A stretch of DNA of 42,950 nt from Thermoplasmatota archaeon. Its GTDB lineage: Archaea; Thermoplasmatota; Penumbrarchaeia; JASLWR01. The notes beneath the pieces were generated by a model. That model was not told the origin of the DNA. It searched no databases and saw nothing but the letters and a program-made list of their open reading frames with translations. The translations under genes were made by a program, and so were the position numbers. Below are positions 18,257 to 27,105 of the stretch, one piece after another. The stretch lies in assembly GCA_030740765.1 (NCBI GenBank), contig JASLWR010000001.1, positions 1 through 42,950 on the forward strand, read 5' to 3'. Positions within the stretch are counted from its first letter, which is position 1; each line of letters begins with the position of its first letter.

Positions 18257-21200
18257 ATGGTTGATATTGAAGAAAAAACCAGCGATCCAGTTGCAAAAGA
18301 GCTTATGGAAATAGCGAAAGAAAAAGGTCTGGACACCCTGTGGGACCGTTTAGATAAACAATCACCGCAGTGCGGATTCGGAGATACGGGTCTGTGTTGC
18401 AGGATATGTCTCCAGGGGCCATGCCGTATTAACCCGCATGGTGGAGAACCCAATAAAGGCGTTTGCGGTGCGCGAGATTATACCATAGTGGCCCGAAATC
18501 TCATTCGAATGGCCGCAGCGGGCTGCGCGGCACATTCGGATCACGGTCGGCACATTGCACATGCTTTACACGCCGTGGGAGAGGGGCATGCACCCGCTTA
18601 CGGAATAAAAGACGTAGAAAAATTGATAAGGGTGGCGGGAGAGGTTGGCATCGATACGGATGGCAAGGATCCGCTGGAACTTGCTCGTCTGGTGGTTGAA
18701 AAGGGTTTCGATGATTTTTCCAGGCAGACAAATGAAGCATGCAACTGGTTCAAAAAGATGATGCCGGACAGCATGATCGAACTGGCGGACTCGCACAATG
18801 TTCTTCCAACGAACATAGATAGGGGTATATGCGAGGTGATGCACAGGACGACCATGGGTTGTGACGCAGACCCGGTCCCGCTCATATTTGGTGGTTTGAA
18901 AGCGGCGCTGGGCGACCTGACGGGGGAGAATTTCAGCACTGAAGTTTCGGATATCCTGTTTGGCACTCCCAAATTGATCGAATCGGTAGCGAACCTCGGG
19001 AGTTTGAAAGAAGATCATATCAATATCTGTGTGCACGGTCATAACCCGGTCCTTAGTGAGATTATCTGTGATATGGCCGAGGATATGAAGAGCGAGGCGG
19101 AAGCGGCCGGAGCAAAAGGCTTCAACATTGTCGGCATATGCTGTACTGCCAACGAACTGCTGATGCGACGCGGTATCCCCATAGCGACGAATTATATGAT
19201 CCAGGAGCTGGCCATTGCCACCGGAGTTATTGATTCCATGGTGGTGGATTATCAATGTATCGCCCCGAGCCAAGGTTGGTGGTCCCAATGCTTCCATACT
19301 CAGATGATCTCCACCCAGGAGATTACAAGGATTCCGGGCGATATGCATATCGAATTCCACGAAGAACATGCGGAAGAATGCGCACGCGACATACTGAACG
19401 TCTCAATTGATGCCTTCAAGAACCGTGACCCAAGTATCGTGCATATCCCAAAAGTGAAGAACAAAGTGGTAGCCGGTTTCAGCCTGGAAGAGGTCGAGCG
19501 TATATTTTCATTGATGAATCCGGTCGGTCCGTACGATTATATTGCCGAAAAGATAAATGATGGGACCATAAAGGGTATCGCACTACTTGCCGGTTGCAAC
19601 AATGCAAAAGTAAAGCACGATTTTGCCCATAACACCGTGGCAATCGAACTTGCAAAGAAGAATGTTCTTGTCCTCGCTACTGGCTGTGCGGCCCAGTCAT
19701 ACGCCAAACACGGTCTGCTGACACCGGAAGCCGCAGAGAAATATGCCGGAGATTCACTCAAGGGATTCTTGAAGGAAGTGGGTGAGCGGGCCGGCATCGA
19801 AGGCGGGCTCCCATTGATAATTCACATGGGTTCCTGTGTTGACAATTCGCGGGTCCAAAATCTGGTAAGTAAACTTGCCCAGAAGATGAATCTGAAAATA
19901 TCCGAACTTCCCATCGTCGGGTCCGCCCCGGAAGCCATGAGTGAGAAAGCTGTTGCCATAGGTAGTTGGCTCGTGACCACCGGTTGGCCAACTCATGTCG
20001 GGGTCAATGCCTATCACAAGGGTAGCCCTATTGTTACCGAGATCGCAGAGGTTACAGCCCACGACGTTTACGGAGGTTTCTTTGTCTTCGAGCAAGATCC
20101 CATAGAGGCGGCGAGGAAGCTTAACAATATCATAAAATACAGGCGGTGGCGGCTCGAGATCGGCGACGACTCGGAGGGTATCTACTGGGATGGTACTACA
20201 AGAGAAGACGAAAGGCCCAAGCTCACACAGGAACAGATATTCAATAAGGGCATAGACGGGGCGGTCATAGCCACCGGCTATGCGGAATATCTCCTAAATC
20301 GCGCTATTACCAGATTTGGACGCAACGCCAGGATCGAATATCCCGGGACTGGATACTATCTTCCCTGCGTCATGGCATGGTACGGTGTAAGGGTTGAAAC
20401 CCTGGGGCAATTGCCGATAATACTCGGAAAGGTAAGGGGGAAGATAAACGAGGATGAGAGAACACTGGAGACCGCCATAGCTTCGGGAGAAGCAACCATG
20501 ATTGCCGCCGAGATAGTTGAAGCTATAAAATATATCGATGGCAAGGATCCGTATGAGGATCATCCGAACTACAGCGGCTTCGTTTCCGATGTGGTGCTCA
20601 GAGAACTTGGTATCGGCTTCGTCGATGATACGATTCCCGGGGCAATCGTTCTCGTGGGAAAGGCAAAGGACTCCCAGGCACTGAAAAAGGTAGTACGTGA
20701 CGCACAAAACAAGGGTATGCTGATCATCGCCACCTTCGACATAATCCAACAGATCAAGGAAGCCGGCATCCAGGTGGGGGACAAAAAAGGTCTCGACAGG
20801 ATGCTTTTCTGCGTTGGTGAGTTCACCCAGGCTATTCACGGCCTCAGTTTCGCAATTCGAGCTGCAATGGTATTCGGAGGGAAAGAGCCCGGTGACAGAA
20901 AGGGTATATATGAATACATGGCCAAGCGTCCGAAGGTCGTGGTCATACAGCTGGGCCCACTGGACGATATTAAGATCGCTGCGGAATTCGCAGTCTTGTT
21001 CCATGGGTCTCCGACCATAACCGACCAAGATATCGAAGAGATCCCAGGGAAATACGTGATGCAGAAGGATTACGACCAGATCATTTCCACTGCCATCGAG
21101 ATCAGGGACATGGTCATAAAGATGGGCGACGTGGATGTCCCCGTGGCCTACGGCCCCGCCTTCGAAGGCGAGACGGTAAGGAGGGGCGGAATGGCTATCG

Positions 21201-22378
21201 AGGCCGGTGGCGCCTCCAAAACCCTGTGCTTCGAGTTGTGCAAGATGAGGGAAGCCGATCAGGTGGAGGACGGTAAAATACAATTGATCGGTCCGGACCT
21301 GGATGAAATGGAAGAAGGAGCCTCGACAACGCTGGGAATGTTCGTGGAAGTATACGGCAAAAAGATGCAGGAAGATTTCGAGCCGGTTCTCGAAAGAAGG
21401 ATACATCAATTCATCAACTTTGCCGAAGGCGGTTGGCATACTGGACAGCGCAATCTGGTATGGATACGATTGAGTAAAGCCTCGGTAAAAGAGGGCTTTT
21501 GCTTCAAGCATTTCGGGACCATACTGTACACCATGATGCACCAGGAGTTCGGCGCCATCGTGAACAGGGTTCAGGTGACCATCATAACCGATCCCGTGGA
21601 GCTGGAAAAATGGAAGGAAGAAGCCTGGAGATCATACGAAGAGAGAGACTTGAAGATGGCGGACCTCACCGATGAGGCGGTAGATACCTTCTACACCTGC
21701 TCGCTGTGCCAATCCTTCGCCCCCGATCACATATGCATAATCAGCCCGGAGAGACTCGGATTGTGTGGTGCCGTAAACTGGATGGATTGCAAGGCATCGA
21801 AGGAGATCGCTCCCACAGGGCCCAACCAACCGGTTCCCAAGACCGGCGTCATAGACGAGCGGATAGGACAGTGGGAAGGGGTCAATCAGGCAGTGAGGGA
21901 GTACAGTCACGGGAAGATAGAGATATTCAATCAGTACAGTCTCATGAAGTATCCTATGACGAGCTGTGGCTGCTTCGAATGCATAGTTGCCATGACCGCC
22001 GATGCCCAGGGTTTCATAGTCGTGAACCGTGAATACGGCGGAATGACGCCCATCGGAATGAAATTCACTACACTGGCTGGATCCGTTGGCGGCGGCAAGC
22101 AGACGCCCGGTTTCCTGGGAATAGGAAGAAAGTTCATTGTGAGTCCCAAGTTCATCAGGGCGGAAGACGGCTTCAAACGCCTGATGTGGATGCCAAAGCA
22201 ATTGAAGGAAGACATGCGGGAACTTATGGAGAAACGGGCAAAGGAACTCGGGATACCAAATTTCCTTGACAAGATAGCTGATGAGACAAATGTTACAGAC
22301 CCGGCCCAGCTCATGGAATGGTGCATAGAGGTCGGTCATCCGGCCATGGCCCTTCCCAATCTGATGGAATTTATGTAA
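18257..22378 (+). CDS. cooS-acsB: Fused CO dehydrogenase (CooS) and acetyl-CoA synthase (AcsB)
   Basis: One 1373-residue polypeptide. Residues ~1-640 are a complete bacterial-type Ni-CO dehydrogenase: D/B-cluster cysteines C39, C47, C48, C51, C56, C70; C-cluster ligands H262, C296, C334, C447, C477, C527; catalytic-site Lys 564. Residues ~643-1373 are a complete bacterial-type acetyl-CoA synthase, including the N-terminal domain absent from archaeal CdhC, EGGWHTGQRN, the A-cluster cubane cysteines C1148, C1151, C1160, C1170 and the CGC motif C1237/C1239 for the distal nickel. The halves are normally separate proteins that pass CO through a tunnel. Here they are joined without a stop or frame change. 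A ferredoxin gene lies upstream and acsD/acsC downstream, so this is the carbonyl branch of the Wood-Ljungdahl pathway. Confidence 0.95.
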   Translation: MVDIEEKTSDPVAKELMEIAKEKGLDTLWDRLDKQSPQCGFGDTGLCCRICLQGPCRINPHGGEPNKGVCGARDYTIVARNLIRMAAAGCAAHSDHGRHIAHALHAVGEGHAPAYGIKDVEKLIRVAGEVGIDTDGKDPLELARLVVEKGFDDFSRQTNEACNWFKKMMPDSMIELADSHNVLPTNIDRGICEVMHRTTMGCDADPVPLIFGGLKAALGDLTGENFSTEVSDILFGTPKLIESVANLGSLKEDHINICVHGHNPVLSEIICDMAEDMKSEAEAAGAKGFNIVGICCTANELLMRRGIPIATNYMIQELAIATGVIDSMVVDYQCIAPSQGWWSQCFHTQMISTQEITRIPGDMHIEFHEEHAEECARDILNVSIDAFKNRDPSIVHIPKVKNKVVAGFSLEEVERIFSLMNPVGPYDYIAEKINDGTIKGIALLAGCNNAKVKHDFAHNTVAIELAKKNVLVLATGCAAQSYAKHGLLTPEAAEKYAGDSLKGFLKEVGERAGIEGGLPLIIHMGSCVDNSRVQNLVSKLAQKMNLKISELPIVGSAPEAMSEKAVAIGSWLVTTGWPTHVGVNAYHKGSPIVTEIAEVTAHDVYGGFFVFEQDPIEAARKLNNIIKYRRWRLEIGDDSEGIYWDGTTREDERPKLTQEQIFNKGIDGAVIATGYAEYLLNRAITRFGRNARIEYPGTGYYLPCVMAWYGVRVETLGQLPIILGKVRGKINEDERTLETAIASGEATMIAAEIVEAIKYIDGKDPYEDHPNYSGFVSDVVLRELGIGFVDDTIPGAIVLVGKAKDSQALKKVVRDAQNKGMLIIATFDIIQQIKEAGIQVGDKKGLDRMLFCVGEFTQAIHGLSFAIRAAMVFGGKEPGDRKGIYEYMAKRPKVVVIQLGPLDDIKIAAEFAVLFHGSPTITDQDIEEIPGKYVMQKDYDQIISTAIEIRDMVIKMGDVDVPVAYGPAFEGETVRRGGMAIEAGGASKTLCFELCKMREADQVEDGKIQLIGPDLDEMEEGASTTLGMFVEVYGKKMQEDFEPVLERRIHQFINFAEGGWHTGQRNLVWIRLSKASVKEGFCFKHFGTILYTMMHQEFGAIVNRVQVTIITDPVELEKWKEEAWRSYEERDLKMADLTDEAVDTFYTCSLCQSFAPDHICIISPERLGLCGAVNWMDCKASKEIAPTGPNQPVPKTGVIDERIGQWEGVNQAVREYSHGKIEIFNQYSLMKYPMTSCGCFECIVAMTADAQGFIVVNREYGGMTPIGMKFTTLAGSVGGGKQTPGFLGIGRKFIVSPKFIRAEDGFKRLMWMPKQLKEDMRELMEKRAKELGIPNFLDKIADETNVTDPAQLMEWCIEVGHPAMALPNLMEFM

Positions 22379-22391
22379 AGGACGTGAAATA

Positions 22392-23348
22392 ATGGTTTTC
22401 GAAATACCCAAAGAGAAATGGAGCGGAAGTATAAGAGAGATCACTCTCGGAGCAACGAAAGAAGAAGGAGGCACCAGGACATCCAAGGTGATCATCGGCG
22501 GTTCCAGTGCTCTGCCTTATTTGAATTTCGAGGGGAGTGCGGGACGAAAAGCGGCACTCTTCATGGACGTGCTGGACACACTCCCGGTGGACTTCCCATC
22601 TGTGGTAAAGGAAGAGTTCGGTGATGCCATCAACGACCCTGTCTCCTGGGCAAAGAAGTGCGTGGAGTTTGGAGCGGAGGGCATATGTCTGAAGCTCGTA
22701 AGCACCAATCCTGAAGGAGAGGGGGTGGGGAACGAGGACGCAGTCAACACCCTGAAGGGAGTGCTAGGAGCTGTGGGCGTACCACTGATCGTTTATGGTT
22801 CCGGTCATTTCGACAACGACACAAAATTGATGGAAATGGTATCCGAGGCCGGAAAGGGAGAGCGGCTTCTCCTTGGGTCGGCGGAGGAAGACTGGTACAA
22901 ATCCATTGCCGTTGCATCAATGGCGAACGGGCACCGTGTTATCGGGTTCAGCAACATCGACATCAACCTTGCAAAGCAGATAGTTATCCTCCTGAAGGAT
23001 TTCGGTATCGATCTGAATAATATTGTCATGGACCCGCTGCAGGCAGCCCTTGGAGTCGGCCTGGAATATTCCTACTCCATTATCGAGAGGATCCGGCTGG
23101 CGGCTCTCATGGGGGACAACCTTCTCCAGGCTCCCATCATATGCGACCTGTCACTTGCATGGGGCGCTCCCGATGTGAACGAGGGAGACCGCCTGGGAGA
23201 TCCGGTGAAACGTGGTATCGAATGGGAGGCGGACACTGGCATGAGCGCTCTTGTAGCCGGTGCCGAGCTTCTTGTGGTTCGGAGCCCGTCTGTTCTCCGG
23301 AAGATGAAACAGGCGGTGGATGAACTTTACCCGGGAGGTGATGAATGA
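22392..23348 (+). CDS. acsD: Corrinoid iron-sulfur protein small subunit (CdhD/AcsD)
   Basis: A 318-residue TIM-barrel protein, the small (delta) subunit of the corrinoid iron-sulfur protein that carries the methyl group to acetyl-CoA synthase. Recognisable segments are the N-terminal FEIPKEKWSGSIREITLG, the EGICLKLVSTNPEG barrel strand, NIVMDPLQAALGVGLEYSYS and the closing TGMSALVAGAELLVVRSP. It follows the fusion gene by 13 bases and its stop overlaps the acsC start, so the two subunits are translationally coupled. Confidence 0.94.
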   Translation: MVFEIPKEKWSGSIREITLGATKEEGGTRTSKVIIGGSSALPYLNFEGSAGRKAALFMDVLDTLPVDFPSVVKEEFGDAINDPVSWAKKCVEFGAEGICLKLVSTNPEGEGVGNEDAVNTLKGVLGAVGVPLIVYGSGHFDNDTKLMEMVSEAGKGERLLLGSAEEDWYKSIAVASMANGHRVIGFSNIDINLAKQIVILLKDFGIDLNNIVMDPLQAALGVGLEYSYSIIERIRLAALMGDNLLQAPIICDLSLAWGAPDVNEGDRLGDPVKRGIEWEADTGMSALVAGAELLVVRSPSVLRKMKQAVDELYPGGDE

Positions 23349-24670
23349 TGGCGCTGAATGCAATGCAAATATTCATGCAGTTACCAAAAACCAACTGTGG
23401 CAAGTGCGGTTTTCCGACCTGTCTGGCCTTCGCCATGCAGCTTGCCAATCAGAAGACCTCTCTAGACAGCTGCCCGGACATATCCGATGCAGGAAGAGGC
23501 GCTCTCGAGGGTGCTGCGGCACCACCCATCAAGAAGGTCAAGTTCGGGCCTGCGGGAGCGGAAGTCGAGATAGGCGACGAGACAGAAATGTTCAGGCACG
23601 ACAAGAAATTCTTCCACCCAACACTGCTTTGTCAGGTAATATCCGACGATGACGGCGATCTGGAAGGGAAGGCCTCGAAAGCCAAGGACTATGAATTCGA
23701 TCGTATTGGCCAGGTAATGAATCTTGATACGGTGGCGGTCCGGGCATCGGGAGACGTGGGGAAGTTCAAGGAGTCTGCGGAAAAGGTCAATTCGCTGGCC
23801 GGAAAACCCATGATCCTCATGGCAGACGACGCAGGAACCATTGAAGGAGCGGCCCGCTCCCTCGCAAGTGCGAGACCTCTGTTGTACCGTGCCACCCAAG
23901 ATAACTGGGAAGCCATGGCGGGTCTGGCGGCCGAGCTGAAATTACCTCTTGTTGTATACTGCGAAGACCTGAACGGACTGGCGGAACTCTCGGATAAGGT
24001 CAAGGGAAAGGGAGTCGGAGATATTGTGCTGGATTTCGGGCCGACAAAACTTGGCGATGCGCTGAGAAATCTCACCATACTACGCCGCTCGGCTATCAAA
24101 AAGAAATTCAGGCCCTTCGGTTTCCCGGTACTGCTGGAAACAAGCGCTACTGATCCCGGTCTGATGGGGGCGCTGGGAGTGGCAAAATATGCATCCATCG
24201 TCTTATTCGAATCGGTTCCGGTTTCGACGATATATCCAATAATGACTCTTAGACAGAATATATACACCGACCCGCAAAAACCACTACAGATGGAAGCGAA
24301 GGTGTACGACATCAGCGGACCTACCAACGAGAACTCGCCACTGATGCTTACCACGAATTTCTCACTGACCTATTTCATCGTCAGGGGGGATATCGAAAAA
24401 TCGAAAATACCTTCGAAACTTCTCGTGGTGGATACTGAAGGATTGTCTGTGATGACGGCCTTTGCAGCGGAAAAGCTCACGGCGGAAGGCGTGGCGGCGT
24501 TCATAAAGAAACTCGGTCTCGAGGAATCTGTGGCACAGAAAAGCATTATCATCCCCGGTCAGATAGCCCGCATGAGCGGTTCTCTTGAGGAAGAGAGCGG
24601 CTGGAAAGTAATTGTTGGGCCACGAGATTCTTCCGGTCTGCCGAAATTCCTGAAGACACAGACGAGCTAG
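23345..24670 (+). CDS. acsC: Corrinoid iron-sulfur protein large subunit (CdhE/AcsC)
   Basis: A 441-residue large (gamma) subunit of the corrinoid iron-sulfur protein. The N-terminal [4Fe-4S] domain has C18, C21, C26 and C43 (NCGKCGFPTC...SC). A TIM barrel follows, then the C-terminal corrinoid-binding domain (ending around VIVGPRDSSGLPKFL). The start is ATG 23345 in an ATGA overlap with acsD, behind GGGAGGTGAT; the ATG at 23348 is equally usable. It is the last gene of the operon, followed by a hairpin terminator. Confidence 0.95.
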   Translation: MMALNAMQIFMQLPKTNCGKCGFPTCLAFAMQLANQKTSLDSCPDISDAGRGALEGAAAPPIKKVKFGPAGAEVEIGDETEMFRHDKKFFHPTLLCQVISDDDGDLEGKASKAKDYEFDRIGQVMNLDTVAVRASGDVGKFKESAEKVNSLAGKPMILMADDAGTIEGAARSLASARPLLYRATQDNWEAMAGLAAELKLPLVVYCEDLNGLAELSDKVKGKGVGDIVLDFGPTKLGDALRNLTILRRSAIKKKFRPFGFPVLLETSATDPGLMGALGVAKYASIVLFESVPVSTIYPIMTLRQNIYTDPQKPLQMEAKVYDISGPTNENSPLMLTTNFSLTYFIVRGDIEKSKIPSKLLVVDTEGLSVMTAFAAEKLTAEGVAAFIKKLGLEESVAQKSIIIPGQIARMSGSLEEESGWKVIVGPRDSSGLPKFLKTQTS

Positions 24671-24984
24671 TTAGGGTAAAAATATCGGCGGGGGAACCCG
24701 CCGATCTTCTTTTTTGTATAAATTTAAGTCTTAGTGTAACCAAGGCACGTCCGATATTTTCGGGAGCCTTTCTTCAGTTCACACGGTATATCATCATCAC
24801 ACGATATTTCCACATCATCATGGAGTCAATTTCATATTCGTTTGGCGCATTATCGATTAACAGCTATTGTAATACTAGAAATAGAAAAAATAAATAGAAA
24901 GAAGGTTTTCGTATAATACGATATGAATAATTAGATGTGAAGCAAGAACAAATCGATTGCCGACATATTCATTGGGGATGACAT
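24671..24984. other. Intergenic region after the CODH/ACS operon
   Basis: 314 bases with a terminator at the left end (24684-24715), AT-rich sequence thereafter and a 13-base palindrome TCGTATAATACGA (24909-24921) that contains a TATA-like core and may belong to the promoter of the next small gene. Confidence 0.4.
24684..24715 (+). terminator. Intrinsic-type terminator of the CODH/ACS operon
   Basis: A perfect 9-bp stem, ATCGGCGGG / CCCGCCGAT, with a GGAA loop, followed by CTTCTTTTTT. It begins 14 bases after the acsC stop. It looks like a bacterial rho-independent terminator. Confidence 0.85.
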
Positions 24985-25302
24985 ATGGAAGCCTATAAGG
25001 TGGCCATTATAATTGGTATTTTTGCAGTTGGTATCGTACTAATTGTGGTTGGACTTATACTATATTCGATCACTGTCGAAGAAGAAGCCCCCATCTATTT
25101 CAGCTCCAGTGACGGCCGGAATGGGACCATGAATGTTACCCAGGAGACACAGCCATTCGGACTTTGCGGTTCTGTTCTTTTCAGTCTTGGATTCATTGTT
25201 TTTATTTTAGCCATAATATCATATTATATTATTAGACGGGAAGTGGATGACGATGGTGATCAAGAAAAGGATGATATTTACAAAGATATTTACAATAAAT
25301 AA
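24985..25302 (+). CDS. Small two-helix membrane protein
   Basis: A 105-residue protein with transmembrane helices at about residues 5-28 and 60-85, an external loop with NxT/S sites and an acidic cytoplasmic tail (REVDDDGDQEKDDIYKD). No family is recognised. The next gene encodes a similar small two-helix protein, so the pair may be related or work together. Confidence 0.6.
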   Translation: MEAYKVAIIIGIFAVGIVLIVVGLILYSITVEEEAPIYFSSSDGRNGTMNVTQETQPFGLCGSVLFSLGFIVFILAIISYYIIRREVDDDGDQEKDDIYKDIYNK

Positions 25303-25410
25303 AATAACTTATTCGAGTATGAATGATGTTTGAACACCCACTGGAAAAAATATTATTTGCCAGAAAACCGAATGAAAAAGCATATTATTAGATAGTCGAT
25401 TCAGTCCAAT

Positions 25411-25617
25411 ATGTCGGAACTAATTTTCATACTGATCTTTGGATTCATTATGCTTGGTCTGGGTGCTTTTGCCCTTATCACGGGAAAGCTTCTTTCCAGA
25501 CGTGGGATAACTCGCCGGGAAGAGAAGCCAGTATTATACTGGATAGGAACCATCTTTTATCTGGTAATTGGTGTTGGATTCTTATCTTGGGGTGCAGTGT
25601 CCTTCATTAATTTCTAA
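25411..25617 (+). CDS. Small two-helix membrane protein
   Basis: A 68-residue hydrophobic protein, helices at about 3-25 and 44-64 separated by a basic loop (SRRGITRREEK). The ribosome binding site is weak. It follows another two-helix protein gene by 108 bases. Function is unknown. Confidence 0.5.
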   Translation: MSELIFILIFGFIMLGLGAFALITGKLLSRRGITRREEKPVLYWIGTIFYLVIGVGFLSWGAVSFINF

Positions 25618-26031
25618 AGAAATCAATGTAATGAGCCCAGCAGGAATAACTCTCTGCGTTCCTTGAGGACTATTGCTTCCCGCGCTGCTCGGCTCTAACT
25701 TGTACGTATGTCTGATCGGTTCCCTGCTCTCAGACGATAGGCCTCCACCAAATCCCTCCTCCGTTAACTGCTGGTACAATGACATGAATGCTCTACCCAA
25801 GAAGTTCGCAAACTCGCAAGTTATACGAAATTTCGTCAGCGCCTCATGTATGATAACGAACTGTATGTTTCAGGAGCAATCAAACGAAAGAAAAAATACT
25901 AATTCTGAATGTCTTACCCCCTAACAATCGATTTTTAAGAACGCAATTCATGACAAGATCGTAAAATGTAGCCGTAAGATTTATTACTCTTTTGATATAT
26001 ATACTTATACAACAAATGCGGAGATTTTCAT
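25618..26031. other. Gene-free stretch with a degenerate repeat (copy 1)
   Basis: 414 bases without a convincing gene. The central part is related to sequence at 31612-31702. On the minus strand an open frame (25582-25800) reads through the repeat without a recognisable start signal and may be the tail of a decayed transposase. The last 40 bases hold a TATATATA stretch that probably starts transcription of the following toxin-antitoxin pair. Confidence 0.4.
25742..25832. repeat. Dispersed degenerate repeat A, copy 1
   Basis: Alignable over about 91 bases with 31612-31702; 37 of the first 50 positions match without a gap. Core shared words are AACTGCTG, CAATGACA and CAAACTC-CAAGTTAT. In both copies the minus strand reads I-T-x-E-F through a conserved frame, one copy having an internal stop, suggesting relics of a coding element. 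Confidence 0.5.
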
Positions 26032-26316
26032 ATGACACATGAAGCGGTGATGGGAACTGAGATACTCCATTACCCTCAACTTGATACGGTTTTAATGGTT
26101 GAGGAGTTCGTCAAGGAGCATAGTGGTGATTTTAAAAAACGTTCACTATGGGAACACCTACCCAAGAAAATGATGTATCAGACATTCATGGTCATATATG
26201 ACTACCTTTTGGATTCAGGTAAGATCGCACGGGATTCAGAACACAAGATTTGTTGGATATGGAATCCTGAACTTGTTGCGAAATACTTGCAGAATGAAGC
26301 ATTGGCCATCCGATAA
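26032..26316 (+). CDS. Putative antitoxin of a RelE-like pair
   Basis: A 94-residue acidic, helical protein with a winged-helix-like pattern (KRSLWEHLPKKMMYQTFMVIYDYLLDSGKI). The gene lies 23 bases upstream of a RelE/ParE-like toxin gene on the same strand. GGAGAT upstream of the ATG and a TATATATACTTATA box about 30 bases before it support expression. The antitoxin role is inferred from position and size. The family is not certain. Confidence 0.5.
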   Translation: MTHEAVMGTEILHYPQLDTVLMVEEFVKEHSGDFKKRSLWEHLPKKMMYQTFMVIYDYLLDSGKIARDSEHKICWIWNPELVAKYLQNEALAIR

Positions 26317-26339
26317 TTTCCCTATTCATGGTGTTGCCG

Positions 26340-26669
26340 ATGAAATCCAAAGTAGTATTTGCTGATGAGACGGTGAAAGAAGCATTTGACCGATTACAGG
26401 ATTCCAGGACCGAAGATCAGAATCTCTATCGATGGCTAAACAGAGCATTCGATGACTTGTCTGAAAATGCATTCTGTGGCATTCAAATCCCAAAGAAGTT
26501 AATCCCGAAAACATATTTGAAGAAGTATAGTATCGATAACCTATGGAAATATAATCTCCCAAATGCTTGGCGTCTTATGTACTCGGTGGCGAGGGATGAG
26601 GTCATTGTAATCTCAATCATTCTGGAATGGTTGCCACACAAGGAATACGAAAGACGTTTTAACTACTGA
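26340..26669 (+). CDS. RelE/ParE-like toxin
   Basis: A 109-residue basic protein. The C-terminal half AWRLMYSVARDEVIVISIILEWLPHKEY matches the RelE/ParE-type beta-sheet core in which the fold's basic residues contact mRNA or a partner. The N-terminal half holds two helices (KEAFDRLQDS, WLNRAFDDL). ATG 26340 is preferred to 26328 because GGTG lies six bases upstream. Together with the preceding gene it forms a probable type II toxin-antitoxin module. Confidence 0.6.
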   Translation: MKSKVVFADETVKEAFDRLQDSRTEDQNLYRWLNRAFDDLSENAFCGIQIPKKLIPKTYLKKYSIDNLWKYNLPNAWRLMYSVARDEVIVISIILEWLPHKEYERRFNY

Positions 26670-27105
26670 TCGAATTTTACTAGAGGTTTATATGAGTTTT
26701 CCCGACATTTTGAGGATATAAGATTGAAGATTAATAAGATTGCTCCCGAAAAACATTAGTTACTATGAGGAAAACGAAAAATTACCGTTTTGGGGCTTCT
26801 TAAAAGTGACAAGAGGAAAGAAATGAGCGAAGGAAATCCATCGCATAACACAGCTTTTAAGAAATTCTCCAAGAACAATCTTGAAGAACTCCGCCCCCCA
26901 AACGATTTTCCGGCGTTGCCGAAAAACTGCGTCGCACCTTTGGTGCTCCTTGCCACTAACGGCCTCCGTCCCAACGAAGTTGAATTATTCAATTATTAGT
27001 TTGATTTTGATGAACAAATTTTTTATAATGAAAAGGAATTATTAAGAAAATAAATGCCTTGTGGACCGCTCTTTATGACTTGACCCAGGTAAAGAAGAAA
27101 TAACA
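26670..27105. other. Gene-free stretch with GC-rich hairpins
   Basis: 436 bases without a supported gene. The part at 26895-26985 is GC-rich in AT-rich surroundings and contains CGGCGTTGCCG (26919-26929) and GCACCTTTGGTGC (26935-26947), two short self-complementary hairpins, resembling the structured elements near 40.2 kb. Its role is unknown. Confidence 0.4.

Noticed and set aside
20294-21541. 415-residue minus-strand ORF
   Set aside because: Antisense shadow of the AcsB half of the fusion. No domain identity.
25673-25924. 83-residue plus-strand ORF
   Set aside because: Runs across repeat A, has no ribosome binding site and its composition is not protein-like.
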